A stretch of 22,153 nt of DNA from IMG/VR virus record IMGVR_UViG_3300009158_001511, positions 1 through 22,153 of that record. The stretch is one strand, 5' to 3'. The translations under genes were made by a program, and so were the position numbers. The notes under the pieces were generated by a model. That model had not been told where the DNA came from. It saw only the letters and a program-made list of their open reading frames with translations, and ran no database searches. The DNA comes from a virus. Below are positions 1 through 6,602 of this stretch, one piece after another (the first letter of the stretch is position 1; every line of letters begins with the position of its first letter).

Positions 1-1
1 A

Positions 2-160
2 GGGTTACAGTGGTACAATAAGGAAATATTAAAACTATATGCAATTGATTTTAAAAAGAATGCAAAAGAACTAAGCAGAAAAACAGGCATTCCATATATG
101 TCAATTGTTAGAACTATAAATAAAACCAAAAAACAAATGAAACAAAACATACGCAAATGA
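2..160 (+). CDS. C-terminal part of a helix-turn-helix protein (partial)
   Basis: The frame is open from the window edge to a TGA, giving the last 52 residues of a protein whose start lies upstream. The stretch ELSRKTGIPYMSIVRTINK resembles the second and recognition helices of a sigma-70 region 4 or small terminase type helix-turn-helix, preceded by a LYAIDFKK segment and followed by a Lys-rich tail. This suggests a small DNA-binding regulator or accessory protein. Its stop codon overlaps the next start by four bases (ATGA), which indicates one transcript and translational coupling. The family is inferred from pattern only; because the N-terminus is missing, a larger multidomain protein cannot be excluded. 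Confidence 0.55.
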   Translation, partial: GLQWYNKEILKLYAIDFKKNAKELSRKTGIPYMSIVRTINKTKKQMKQNIRK

Positions 161-396
161 TTTTATCAATTTTAACCGCAGTCTGTGCATCACTATTTAT
201 TAACGATATACATAACCTTCCCTTTAAATGGAAAGCGAATTTCAAGCCATTTAATTGCGGAAGTTGCCTGGCTGCGTGGCTTGCACCAATACACTATTTC
301 GCACCTGAATTAATACAAAATATTACTTCGTGCATATTTATTGCCGGATTTTTAGCACCTGTTGTTTCAAAATTAATATGGAATTTATGGAAATAA
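157..396 (+). CDS. Small membrane protein, unknown function
   Basis: This 79-residue protein starts at the ATG of an ATGA overlap with the preceding gene. It has a hydrophobic N-terminus (residues 1-16, MILSILTAVCASLFIN), a central Cys-containing segment (FNCGSCLAAWLAP, about residues 32-44) and a hydrophobic C-terminal helix (about 58-75). Two or three membrane-associated segments are likely. The CGSC pair within a Trp/Leu-rich helix resembles small inner-membrane proteins found in Bacteroidota phages, but I cannot attach a function. A holin-like role is possible, yet nothing in the sequence shows it and no endolysin is adjacent. The gene looks real because it is tightly coupled on both sides. 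Confidence 0.6.
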   Translation: MILSILTAVCASLFINDIHNLPFKWKANFKPFNCGSCLAAWLAPIHYFAPELIQNITSCIFIAGFLAPVVSKLIWNLWK

Positions 397-713
397 AACA
401 AGAACACCGCGACTTTTTAGACGCTAATATTAACAATTACGAAAGCGCGCAAAATGGATATATCCGAAATTTGGATTTACCCGAACTTCAAATGTACGAA
501 CACATTTACCGTTTGTATTTAGACCCTAATTTTTTATTGTCTGTTTGGTGCGGTGCTTGTAAGTTTGATATGATTATGCGTTTATACAATTGGTATGTGG
601 CACAACCTAAACAAGTCGAACCTAAACCAATACGTGAACAATTTGAAACAGTTGTAAATGCAATTGAAAAAGAAATAAAGAAACGCGGACGTAAACCCAA
701 AGCAAATGGCTAA
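378..713 (+). CDS. Hypothetical phage protein, about 111 residues
   Basis: The frame opens further upstream, but the start is placed at ATG 378 (MEFMEIKQ...) or nine bases later at 387, because an earlier start would overlap most of the membrane protein gene. The product is mostly helical, with a conserved-looking core (LYLDPNFLLSVWCGACKFDMIMRLY split over about residues 50-75) and a basic C-terminus (KKRGRKPKANG) that could contact nucleic acid. I recognise the WCGAC..D.IMRLY pattern as typical of hypothetical proteins in Bacteroidota phages, but no role is known to me. The last bases overlap the next gene by eight nucleotides. Confidence 0.6.
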   Translation: MEFMEIKQEHRDFLDANINNYESAQNGYIRNLDLPELQMYEHIYRLYLDPNFLLSVWCGACKFDMIMRLYNWYVAQPKQVEPKPIREQFETVVNAIEKEIKKRGRKPKANG

Positions 714-1188
714 TTTTATACACCCAACCGCCATAATTGGCGACAACGTTATTTTAGGCGACAACAACTACATTGGCGCTTTTTGTATTATTGGCGACCC
801 CGCAGAACACAAAAAATATTGGGGTCAAGAAAAAGGCAAAGTAATTATTGGCAACAATAACATTGTTACCGGATTGGTTACAATTGACGCCGGAACTGAA
901 GTGCCAACCATTATTGAAGACGGTTGTTTTATTATGAAACACGCGCATATCGGTCACGATTGCCGAATAATGAATAATGTAACAATAAGCTGCGGCGCAA
1001 AGATTGGGGGACATTCAATTATCGGTGAAGGTTCAAACATTGGATTGAACGCAGTATTGCATCAATTCAGTATAATAAAAAGGGGTTGTATGATTGGCGC
1101 AAGTGCTTTTTTTAAAGGTGAATCAGAACCCGAAATGAAATATGCCGGTGTACCTGCAAAATATCTTTCACCAAATATAAAAAAATGA
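706..1188 (+). CDS. LpxA-like left-handed beta-helix acyltransferase
   Basis: The 160-residue protein is built of imperfect hexapeptide repeats ([LIV]-G-x4), for example HPTAIIGDNVILGDNNYIGA at the N-terminus and ISCGAKIGGHSIIGEGSNIG in the middle, the mark of a left-handed parallel beta-helix. The overall series (HPTAIIG start, HIGHDC at residues 81-86, NAVLHQFSIIKRG..IGASAFFKG) follows UDP-N-acetylglucosamine O-acyltransferase LpxA; His84 sits where the catalytic His of LpxA is expected. LpxA is about 260 residues, and this protein ends right after the helix at AGVPAKY, so the C-terminal helical domain is absent. It could acylate a sugar or lipid A precursor, or act as an O/N-acetyltransferase on a nucleotide sugar. 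It sits with two glycosyltransferases, which supports a glycan role. Confidence 0.85.
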   Translation: MANFIHPTAIIGDNVILGDNNYIGAFCIIGDPAEHKKYWGQEKGKVIIGNNNIVTGLVTIDAGTEVPTIIEDGCFIMKHAHIGHDCRIMNNVTISCGAKIGGHSIIGEGSNIGLNAVLHQFSIIKRGCMIGASAFFKGESEPEMKYAGVPAKYLSPNIKK

Positions 1189-1775
1189 ACGAATTTGATA
1201 AATGGCGCGAACGCTACGATACAATGACAATTGATGAACAAATAGTTTATCATAATGAATTAGAAGCACGTTATCCCGAACAAAATCATTATAATTATGA
1301 TAATGTAAAGGAAGCATTATTGCTTTGTAATAAACCAATAGTTTTAGAATTTGGAACTTGGAAGGGCGATTTAGCTAAACAAGCTATGCAAGACTTTAAC
1401 ATATTAGATTGGTATGGGATAGAAATTTGCGAAGCTGCAATTCGTTCAACAAAATGCAAAGAAGTTAATTATATTAAGCCTACAAAATTTGATTGGTTTA
1501 AAGATAAAAGAACAATAAAAGCCGATATTATCATAGCAACACATTTTATTGAACATTTAAGTAACGACCATTTTGAACAATTAGCTAAATATTGCAAAGG
1601 GGTTAAATATATACATTTTGAATCCCCGTTGACAAACGACGGGAATAATTGGGTTGGTTACGAGGGTACACATAAACTAACAATAGGTTGGAATAAAATA
1701 AACGAAATAATGAAACAAAACGGATTTAGTTTAATTATTGATAAACCTGAAAGCAAAACCTATGACCAAACTTGA
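1185..1775 (+). CDS. Class I SAM-dependent methyltransferase-like protein
   Basis: This 196-residue protein begins in an ATGA overlap with the acyltransferase gene. A Rossmann-fold methyltransferase pattern is visible: motif I VLEFGTWKGDLA (residues 53-64), an acidic residue ending the second strand (YGIEI, Glu80), and a fourth-strand motif ADIIIATHFIEHLS (113-126), the HxxEHL signature common in methyltransferases of the Methyltransf_11/23 type. The N-terminal 45 residues are a helical extension. The position between a sugar acyltransferase and glycosyltransferases suggests O-methylation of a glycan or similar small substrate rather than DNA; no DNA target-recognition region is present. The substrate is inferred from context only. 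Confidence 0.75.
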   Translation: MNEFDKWRERYDTMTIDEQIVYHNELEARYPEQNHYNYDNVKEALLLCNKPIVLEFGTWKGDLAKQAMQDFNILDWYGIEICEAAIRSTKCKEVNYIKPTKFDWFKDKRTIKADIIIATHFIEHLSNDHFEQLAKYCKGVKYIHFESPLTNDGNNWVGYEGTHKLTIGWNKINEIMKQNGFSLIIDKPESKTYDQT

Positions 1776-1790
1776 TTCAAATATTAGAAA

Positions 1791-2480
1791 ATGAATATAG
1801 CCGTAATTTTACTAAACCTAAACAGAAACCATTTGGCAAAACGCGTTGTTGACCAAAATTTTAAAAATGCGGGACACAATGCGGATTGTTTTTTGGTTGA
1901 CAATGGCAGCGACGAAGTGCCGTATGACATTTACAATTGGACAAATTGCAATGTTTCAACAAAGAAACGGGGTATTGCCGCAGGTGTTAACGCCGGTTTA
2001 AATATGACACGCGCATACGACGGCGTATGTATATTAGCAAATGACATTCTTTTACCTGATAATTGGTTGTCAAATTGGGTTATGTTTTCAGAACGTGTGT
2101 CAAAAACGGGCATTATTGGCATACATTGTGTTGAAGATTTGCCACCATTGGTTGACGGAATTCATAAAACACACGTGCCATTTGGCGATAATTTTATAAC
2201 AAGGGAATTGATTGACACTATTGGCGGTTACAATACAGAATACGACCCGTATGGAATGCAAGACCGTGATTATGCAGAACGCGCAATAATTGCAGGATTT
2301 ACAAATTATTACATACCTGATTTACGTTCTGAACATATTGGACACGACGTTGGAAATGGTACAGAATACCGACAAATGAAGGACGAAAGTTTACAACGCG
2401 CACAGGCAGTTTGGGAAAAATACCAACCAATTTACCATACAGAAAAAAAACTTTATGCGGATTTTAGCAATAACAAGTAA
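1791..2480 (+). CDS. Family 2-type (GT-A) glycosyltransferase
   Basis: The 229-residue product has the GT-A layout: an N-terminal strand AVILLNLNRN, the nucleotide-binding VDNGS (residues 36-40), KRGIAAGVNAGL (59-70), an NDI metal-binding triad at 84-86 in place of DxD, and an acidic catalytic segment GMQDRDYAERA (155-165). The following EHIGHD (181-186) fits the metal/His region that closes family 2 enzymes. It probably transfers a sugar from a nucleotide-sugar to an unknown acceptor in the cytoplasm. The family is usually 230-300 residues, so it is compact but complete. Its 3' end overlaps the next glycosyltransferase gene by 26 bases. Confidence 0.88.
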   Translation: MNIAVILLNLNRNHLAKRVVDQNFKNAGHNADCFLVDNGSDEVPYDIYNWTNCNVSTKKRGIAAGVNAGLNMTRAYDGVCILANDILLPDNWLSNWVMFSERVSKTGIIGIHCVEDLPPLVDGIHKTHVPFGDNFITRELIDTIGGYNTEYDPYGMQDRDYAERAIIAGFTNYYIPDLRSEHIGHDVGNGTEYRQMKDESLQRAQAVWEKYQPIYHTEKKLYADFSNNK

Positions 2481-3462
2481 AACAAGCGGGGTCGCTTACC
2501 ATAGAATCATTATGCCAATAGTCAATATGCAAAAAGATTATTGTTTAATGACCGATACATTAAGCGAAGAAACATTTGAAGGCAATTACGATATTGTTGT
2601 TATGAATAGAATGCTTGCAAACATAACACCCGAACAAATGGACGCCTGGCGCACAAAGTTTGGTTTTAAATTAGTTGTTGACAACGACGATTATTGGTAT
2701 TTAGACCCTTCGCACATATTACACGAACGTTACGTTTTAAATAATGTTAGTCAGCAAATTATTGATTGGCTTCGAATTGCAGACCTTTGCACAGTTACGC
2801 ACGAACGATTAGCTGAAGAAGTAAAGCCATACAATACCAATATTGAAATTGTGCCAAACGCTATTCCATACGGCGAAGAACAGTTTAAGGATTTTAAAAA
2901 GGATTCAGATCTTATTCGTTTATTTTGGTCAGGTTCGGGAACGCACGGCAAAGACTTGGAAATATTACGTAACCCAATGAAGCGTATTAATTTTCCTGTA
3001 CGTACAGTTATTGCCGGATTCAACGAAGATGAAAAGCCAATTTGGGACGGAATGATTTGCGCATTTACAAACGGATTGAAACTAAACCCAACGATTTACA
3101 ATTTTAATCAGGTTACCGAATATATGGCAGCCTATGCGGATTCAGATATTTCATTAATACCATTAATTGATTCAAAGTTTAATTCAATGAAGTCTAATTT
3201 GAAGGTACTTGAAACCGCAGCAAAGAAAAACCCTGCCATTGTCAGTAACGTACACCCGTACAAAGGATTTTATCCCGCCTGTCACGTCAATAGCCAAAAA
3301 GATTGGTACTATTGGATAAAACTATTAACCAAAGACCCTGACGCCCGTAAAAGCTACGGAAACGCTTTATACGAATATTGTAATAAGAACTTCAATTTAC
3401 ACGAAGTAAATAAACACCGATTCGCTATTTATAAAAAACTAATAGGCAATGCCGGTAATTAA
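2455..3462 (+). CDS. GT-B fold glycosyltransferase (family 4-like)
   Basis: The 335-residue protein starts with MRILAITSKTSGVAYHRI, a GT-B N-terminal strand followed by a Gly/Tyr/His loop. DNDDYWYL (residues 76-83) and IVPNAIPY (132-139, the VxNGV-like hinge of family 4 enzymes) follow. The C-terminal donor-binding domain has RLFWSGSGTHGKDLEIL and the segment FNSMKSNLKVLETAA (242-256), where Glu253 matches the conserved Glu of the EX7E motif. A retaining transferase using a nucleotide sugar is likely; the acceptor is unknown. It pairs with the upstream GT-A enzyme, suggesting two successive sugar additions. The start lies inside the upstream gene, with no better alternative. Confidence 0.85.
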   Translation: MRILAITSKTSGVAYHRIIMPIVNMQKDYCLMTDTLSEETFEGNYDIVVMNRMLANITPEQMDAWRTKFGFKLVVDNDDYWYLDPSHILHERYVLNNVSQQIIDWLRIADLCTVTHERLAEEVKPYNTNIEIVPNAIPYGEEQFKDFKKDSDLIRLFWSGSGTHGKDLEILRNPMKRINFPVRTVIAGFNEDEKPIWDGMICAFTNGLKLNPTIYNFNQVTEYMAAYADSDISLIPLIDSKFNSMKSNLKVLETAAKKNPAIVSNVHPYKGFYPACHVNSQKDWYYWIKLLTKDPDARKSYGNALYEYCNKNFNLHEVNKHRFAIYKKLIGNAGN

Positions 3463-4195
3463 ATGTTCAAACGGGAAATACAGAATTGGGTCAGGCGCTT
3501 GCATATATGACACCGAAGAAAAGGCAATAAAAGTTTGGCAGGCAATATTAGCTTCAGGCGCTTACGCTGCGGATTTAAACAAAGTTAGTTTTGATTTTGA
3601 CGATACTTTAACGACTGAAAAAGGTTTTAAAAAAGCAAAAGAATTAATTGCAGAAGGTAAAACAGTTTACATAGTTACACGAAGACAACAAAGCGCAAGT
3701 GAAGAAGTTTACAAAGTTGCTGACGAATTAGGAATACCAAAAAGCAGGGTTAAATTTACAAATGGTTCTTATAAATGGGAAACCATTAAACACTACGGCA
3801 TTGGTACACACTACGACAACAATTCACGTGAAATAGAATTGATTAATTCTAAAACGACCGCAAAGGGTGTAAAATTTGCGTTTCAGGATTCATATACAGA
3901 TTATCCCGAAGCAGCGACAAACAACGCTAAAAAAGCTTTAAAATACGCAGAAACGAATGGTTGGGGTGAATGTGGCACACCTGTTGGAAAAGCAAGAGCA
4001 AACCAATTAGCAAACAAAGAACCAATTTCACGCGATACAATTGCAAGAATGGCGTCATTTAAAAGACACCAACAGAATAAAAACGTACCTTACGAACAAG
4101 GTTGCGGCGGTTTAATGTGGGACGCTTGGGGTGGCGACGAAGGTGTTGAATGGGCGATTCGTAAGCTTAAACAAATAGATGAAGAAACACACTAA
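3449..4195 (+). CDS. Composite phage protein with HAD-type phosphatase core
   Basis: Three parts are visible in 248 residues. Residues 1-42 (C6-NGKYRIGSGACIY) form a short module that I associate with Bacteroidota phage head proteins. Residues 45-165 look like a HAD hydrolase: FDFDDT (48-53, nucleophile DxDxT Asp49/Asp51), Thr77 in VYIVTRR, Lys109 as candidate motif III and Asp123 in HYDNN as motif IV. Residues 176-242 (GTPVGKARANQLANKEPIS, MASFKRHQQN, WDAWGGDEGVEWA) match a module often found in phage prohead protease or portal-associated proteins. It may be a polynucleotide or nucleotide phosphatase with a packaging role. It overlaps both neighbours, and precedes the HNH-terminase genes. 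Confidence 0.7.
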   Translation: MPVIKCSNGKYRIGSGACIYDTEEKAIKVWQAILASGAYAADLNKVSFDFDDTLTTEKGFKKAKELIAEGKTVYIVTRRQQSASEEVYKVADELGIPKSRVKFTNGSYKWETIKHYGIGTHYDNNSREIELINSKTTAKGVKFAFQDSYTDYPEAATNNAKKALKYAETNGWGECGTPVGKARANQLANKEPISRDTIARMASFKRHQQNKNVPYEQGCGGLMWDAWGGDEGVEWAIRKLKQIDEETH

Positions 4196-4436
4196 AATTT
4201 ATCTTGATTACTTTGGCTATGGTTTAGAAGACTTTATTCCCTGCGAAGTATGCGGACAAAGAGCAGTTGACATACACCACATAGACGCACGGGGAATGGG
4301 CGGTACAAAGAAACAAGACACAATTGAGAATTTACAGGCATTATGCAGGTATTGTCACGTTGTATTAGGGGACACAAAGAATCATTATCAATATTTAAAG
4401 GAAATTCACAATAAGTTATTAAATGGCAAAGGTTAA
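4179..4436 (+). CDS. HNH endonuclease, packaging-associated
   Basis: This 85-residue protein carries a zinc-type HNH fold: Cys22-x2-Cys25, His33-His34 (HHID), Asn51 in ENLQALC and Cys56-x2-Cys59-His60. HNH proteins of this size placed just upstream of terminase genes are known to stimulate genome cleavage by the terminase in HK97-like phages. Here it lies two genes before the small terminase-like protein, so a role in making genome ends (cos or headful) is a fair inference. A free homing endonuclease is a less likely alternative because the gene is embedded in the operon, overlapping the previous gene by 17 bases. Confidence 0.85.
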   Translation: MKKHTKIYLDYFGYGLEDFIPCEVCGQRAVDIHHIDARGMGGTKKQDTIENLQALCRYCHVVLGDTKNHYQYLKEIHNKLLNGKG

Positions 4437-4545
4437 ACAAGACAGTCGCAAAGTATCATTCGGTAAAAGAAAGCGCGGACACGCGAAAAAGAGTTATAAC
4501 AAACATAGTCAAAGACCAAAAGCGTACAAAGGTCAGGGACGATAA
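4423..4545 (+). CDS. Small highly basic protein, 40 residues
   Basis: ATG 4423 opens a frame ending at TAA 4543-4545 and encoding 40 residues with about 15 Lys/Arg: MAKVKQDSRKVSF, then GKRKRGHAKKSYN, then KHSQRPKAYKGQGR. It overlaps the HNH gene by 14 bases and fills most of the gap before the small terminase gene, so it fits the operon spacing. The Arg/Lys-rich, Ser/Tyr/Gly-containing sequence resembles a tiny protein that I recall next to terminase genes in Bacteroidota phages. It may bind DNA or RNA; the function is unknown. Without it the interval 4437-4568 would be an unexplained gap. Confidence 0.65.
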   Translation: MAKVKQDSRKVSFGKRKRGHAKKSYNKHSQRPKAYKGQGR

Positions 4546-4568
4546 AACTGTGTTCAAACTGTGTAATT

Positions 4569-4940
4569 ATGGCAAAAAATATATCAGGTTTAAAACCATT
4601 CAAAGCGGGCGAAGATTCAAGACGCAACTTAGAAGGACGACCAAGAAAATACGTTAGTTTGTTAAAAGAACAAGGCTACAAATTAAACGAAATAAACGAT
4701 TCAATACAAGCGTTAATGTCAATGACCCCAAAGGAATTGGAAGCGGTGACAAAGAACCCGGACGCAACTGTGCTTGAAATGACTGTTGCAAAGGCAATCA
4801 CTAAGTCAATGAATAACGGAAGTCTTTATTCAATGGACACTTTATTGTCCCGTGTTTACGGTAAACCAAAAGAACAGGTTGACGTTCAACAAGATTCACG
4901 AATTGAAGTCGTATTTGTTGACGGCAAAACCATTTTGTAA
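4569..4940 (+). CDS. Small terminase-like protein (DUF5681-type N-terminus)
   Basis: The 123-residue product begins with LKPFKAGEDSRRNLEGRPRK, which resembles the FKPGxSGNPxGRP motif of DUF5681, a family found directly before large terminases. The middle is helical (LKEQGYKLNEINDSIQALM, VLEMTVAKAITKSMNNGSL) with the DTLLSRVYGKPKEQV pattern typical of these proteins. The C-terminus (RIEVVFVDGKTIL) is a short strand tail. By position and family pattern it probably acts as DNA-recognising small terminase subunit. It is separated from the large subunit gene by 29 bases. Assignment rests on context and the N-terminal motif; there is no clear helix-turn-helix by eye. Confidence 0.72.
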   Translation: MAKNISGLKPFKAGEDSRRNLEGRPRKYVSLLKEQGYKLNEINDSIQALMSMTPKELEAVTKNPDATVLEMTVAKAITKSMNNGSLYSMDTLLSRVYGKPKEQVDVQQDSRIEVVFVDGKTIL

Positions 4941-4969
4941 ATAGATTACAAAGTGCATATCTTTACATT

Positions 4970-6121
4970 ATGCGCATAGAACTTCCAACACCACATATTA
5001 ACCAAAGGAAAATATTGGATTCCGATAAACGCTTTATTGTCGTTATGTGCGGACGTCGTTTTGGTAAGTCAGAACTTTCACAAATACTTGGAATCACAGA
5101 AGCTTTAAAAGGCGGGTCAGTTGCATACGTCACACCGACATATGGATTGGCGCAAGTATTCTTTGAACGCCTGACAAAGACATTGCCATTTAAAAACAAT
5201 ATATCAAAACTTAAAATCTATTGTCCCAACGAAGGTTCAATTGAATTCTTTACAGGTGAACGGTTGGATAACTTGCGCGGTCGCAAATTCCATTTGGTTA
5301 TTATTGACGAAGCAGCTTTTATTTCAGATCTTGAAGACGGTTGGTCAAATAGCATACGCCCAACGCTGACCGATTACGAAGGACGTGCGGTTTTCCTTTC
5401 AACGCCACGTGGCAAAAACTTCTTTTATTCCCTATTTATGAAGCAGGGTGAAAACGATTGGCAAAGCTTTAAATTCAGCACATACGACAACCCGCACATA
5501 AACCCCCGTGAAATTGACGACGCCCGAATACAATTACCGGAAGTCGTATTTAATCAAGAATATTTAGCAGACCCCGCAGAAAATAGCGCCAACCCTTTTG
5601 GGAACGCATTTATTAGACGCTGCATAAAACCATTATCAGCACAGACAATTGTTTGTTACGGTATTGACCTGGCAAAGTCAGTTGACTTTACTGTTATCAT
5701 TGGCTTAGATAAAAGCGGAAACGTGGCTTATTTTGACCGCTTCCAATTGGATTGGCATAACACTAAGGAAACCATAAAAAGATTGCCGCCTGCGCCTATA
5801 ATCGTGGATTCAACGGGTGTTGGCGACCCGATACTTGAAGACTTATTGCGCGAAGGTGTAAACATTGAAGGTTTGAAGTTTACAAGTCAAAGCAAACAAC
5901 AATTAATGGAAGGTTTAGCTTCAGCCATTCAACAGGCTAAAATCGGATTTCCTGAAGGGGTTATTGTGGACGAATTAGACGTGTTTGAATATCAGTTTAC
6001 CGCAAACGGTGTAAGATATTCAGCGCCGTCCGGATTCCACGACGACTGCGTTGTTGCTTTGGCTTTGGCTTGGCAAAACCACGCAGTAAAACGCGGGAAT
6101 GGGCGATACGCCTTTGCTTAA
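4970..6121 (+). CDS. terL: Terminase large subunit
   Basis: The 383-residue protein has both halves of a packaging motor. ATPase: Walker A-like CGRRFGKSE (residues 27-35), Walker B HLVIIDEA (108-115, Asp113/Glu114) and coupling motif FLSTPRGKNFF (142-152). RNase H-like nuclease: Asp233 in YGIDLAKSVDF, Asp280 in IIVDSTGVGD and Asp358-Asp359 in GFHDDCVVALALA. It translocates DNA into the prohead and cuts it. The length is at the short end for the family but all catalytic residues are present. The product runs to a TAA followed by a 165-base noncoding stretch, so it ends the packaging operon. Confidence 0.97.
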   Translation: MRIELPTPHINQRKILDSDKRFIVVMCGRRFGKSELSQILGITEALKGGSVAYVTPTYGLAQVFFERLTKTLPFKNNISKLKIYCPNEGSIEFFTGERLDNLRGRKFHLVIIDEAAFISDLEDGWSNSIRPTLTDYEGRAVFLSTPRGKNFFYSLFMKQGENDWQSFKFSTYDNPHINPREIDDARIQLPEVVFNQEYLADPAENSANPFGNAFIRRCIKPLSAQTIVCYGIDLAKSVDFTVIIGLDKSGNVAYFDRFQLDWHNTKETIKRLPPAPIIVDSTGVGDPILEDLLREGVNIEGLKFTSQSKQQLMEGLASAIQQAKIGFPEGVIVDELDVFEYQFTANGVRYSAPSGFHDDCVVALALAWQNHAVKRGNGRYAFA

Positions 6122-6286
6122 TCAATCACAAAAGTTGCTTTATTAGGGAACTTTGAGGCGTAAACGATTGATAATCGGCTCATATATGATTGATAAACCG
6201 TTTATACTTATTATTTACCGTTCATCACATTTTGTTTGAAACTTGTATAAAACCTGTGCTATATTTGTGGAAACAATAAAACTAAT
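6121..6286 (+). promoter_or_regulatory. Noncoding gap with GATTGATAA repeats upstream of a promoter
   Basis: Between the large terminase and the next small gene there are about 165 noncoding bases. GATTGATAA occurs twice in direct orientation at 6166-6174 and 6188-6196, 22 bases apart (two helical turns), with the palindrome TCATATATGA (6180-6189) between them, and the reverse complement ATCAATC at 6121-6127. TAAACG (6161) and CGTTTA (6199) flank the pair. Spacing of two turns and position upstream of a promoter suggest an operator for a phage regulator. No strong terminator for the terminase operon is visible; AAAGTT/AACTTT (6131/6149) is a weak hairpin without a T tract. Confidence 0.4.
6235..6267 (+). 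promoter_or_regulatory. Bacteroidota-type promoter
   Basis: TTTG at 6235-6238 (a second TTTG lies at 6231) is followed after 21 bases by TATATTTG at 6260-6267, a full match to the -7 consensus TAnnTTTG used by the primary sigma factor of Bacteroidota; the -33 element is TTTG with spacing close to the usual 19-21. Transcription would begin near 6273, leaving a leader of about 14 bases before ATG 6287. It would drive the methyltransferase block separately from the packaging genes. Confidence 0.6.
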
Positions 6287-6436
6287 ATGAAACAAGCATT
6301 TAAAATTTACAAAAAAGGTACTACTGATAATTGGGTTACAATCTTAATTCCAATTGAATCATTTAATTTAGAAGTATTAAAATTTAAAATGGAAAAATAT
6401 CTTGCTTTAGGATATGAAGTAAAACTTATTAAATAA
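6287..6436 (+). CDS. Small hypothetical protein, 49 residues
   Basis: ATG 6287 to TAA 6434-6436 encodes a 49-residue protein, MKQAFKIYKKGTTDNWVTI followed by a beta/alpha-looking remainder (ESFNLEVLKFKMEKYLALGYEVKLIK). It is the first gene after the promoter at 6235-6267. The alternating strand-helix-strand look suggests a small folded domain rather than a random frame, and codon use (AAA, GAA, TTA) is like its neighbours. The function is unknown. Confidence 0.55.
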   Translation: MKQAFKIYKKGTTDNWVTILIPIESFNLEVLKFKMEKYLALGYEVKLIK

Positions 6437-6451
6437 ACCATAACAAATAAT

Positions 6452-6601
6452 ATGAACAAATTAAAAACACCACAGGAAAAACATTTAGAATTATTAGCTG
6501 CACGTCAAAAGCAATACGCAAAAGATTCTTTGGGTATGGGTTGGTTCTTCGCTATTATTGCAGGCGCTTTATTGTTGACCGCTTTAATTGAAAACCTTTA
6601 A
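6452..6601 (+). CDS. Small single-span membrane protein, 49 residues
   Basis: ATG 6452 to TAA 6599-6601 encodes 49 residues: a charged amphipathic N-terminus (TPQEKHLELLAARQKQYAK) and one strongly hydrophobic segment MGWFFAIIAGALLLTALI (about residues 29-46) ending in ENL. A type with the N-terminus in the cytoplasm and a C-terminal transmembrane anchor is likely. It lies 15 bases after the previous small gene and one base before the methyltransferase start. The function is unknown; the size and topology would also suit a small phage membrane effector. Confidence 0.55.
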   Translation: MNKLKTPQEKHLELLAARQKQYAKDSLGMGWFFAIIAGALLLTALIENL

Positions 6602-6602
6602 T

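Noticed and set aside
4934-4965. TTTG, 20 bases, TATCTTTA as promoter for the large terminase
   Set aside because: The -7 element differs from TAnnTTTG at one base and the start point would fall on the ATG, giving a leaderless transcript inside a packed operon; too weak to list.
6131-6154. AAAGTT/AACTTT inverted repeat after the large terminase as a terminator
   Set aside because: The six-pair AT-rich stem has a 12-base loop and no T tract.
6588-6602. TTG start at 6588 for the methyltransferase
   Set aside because: It adds five residues, overlaps the preceding gene and is not needed: ATG 6603 sits directly before motif I.
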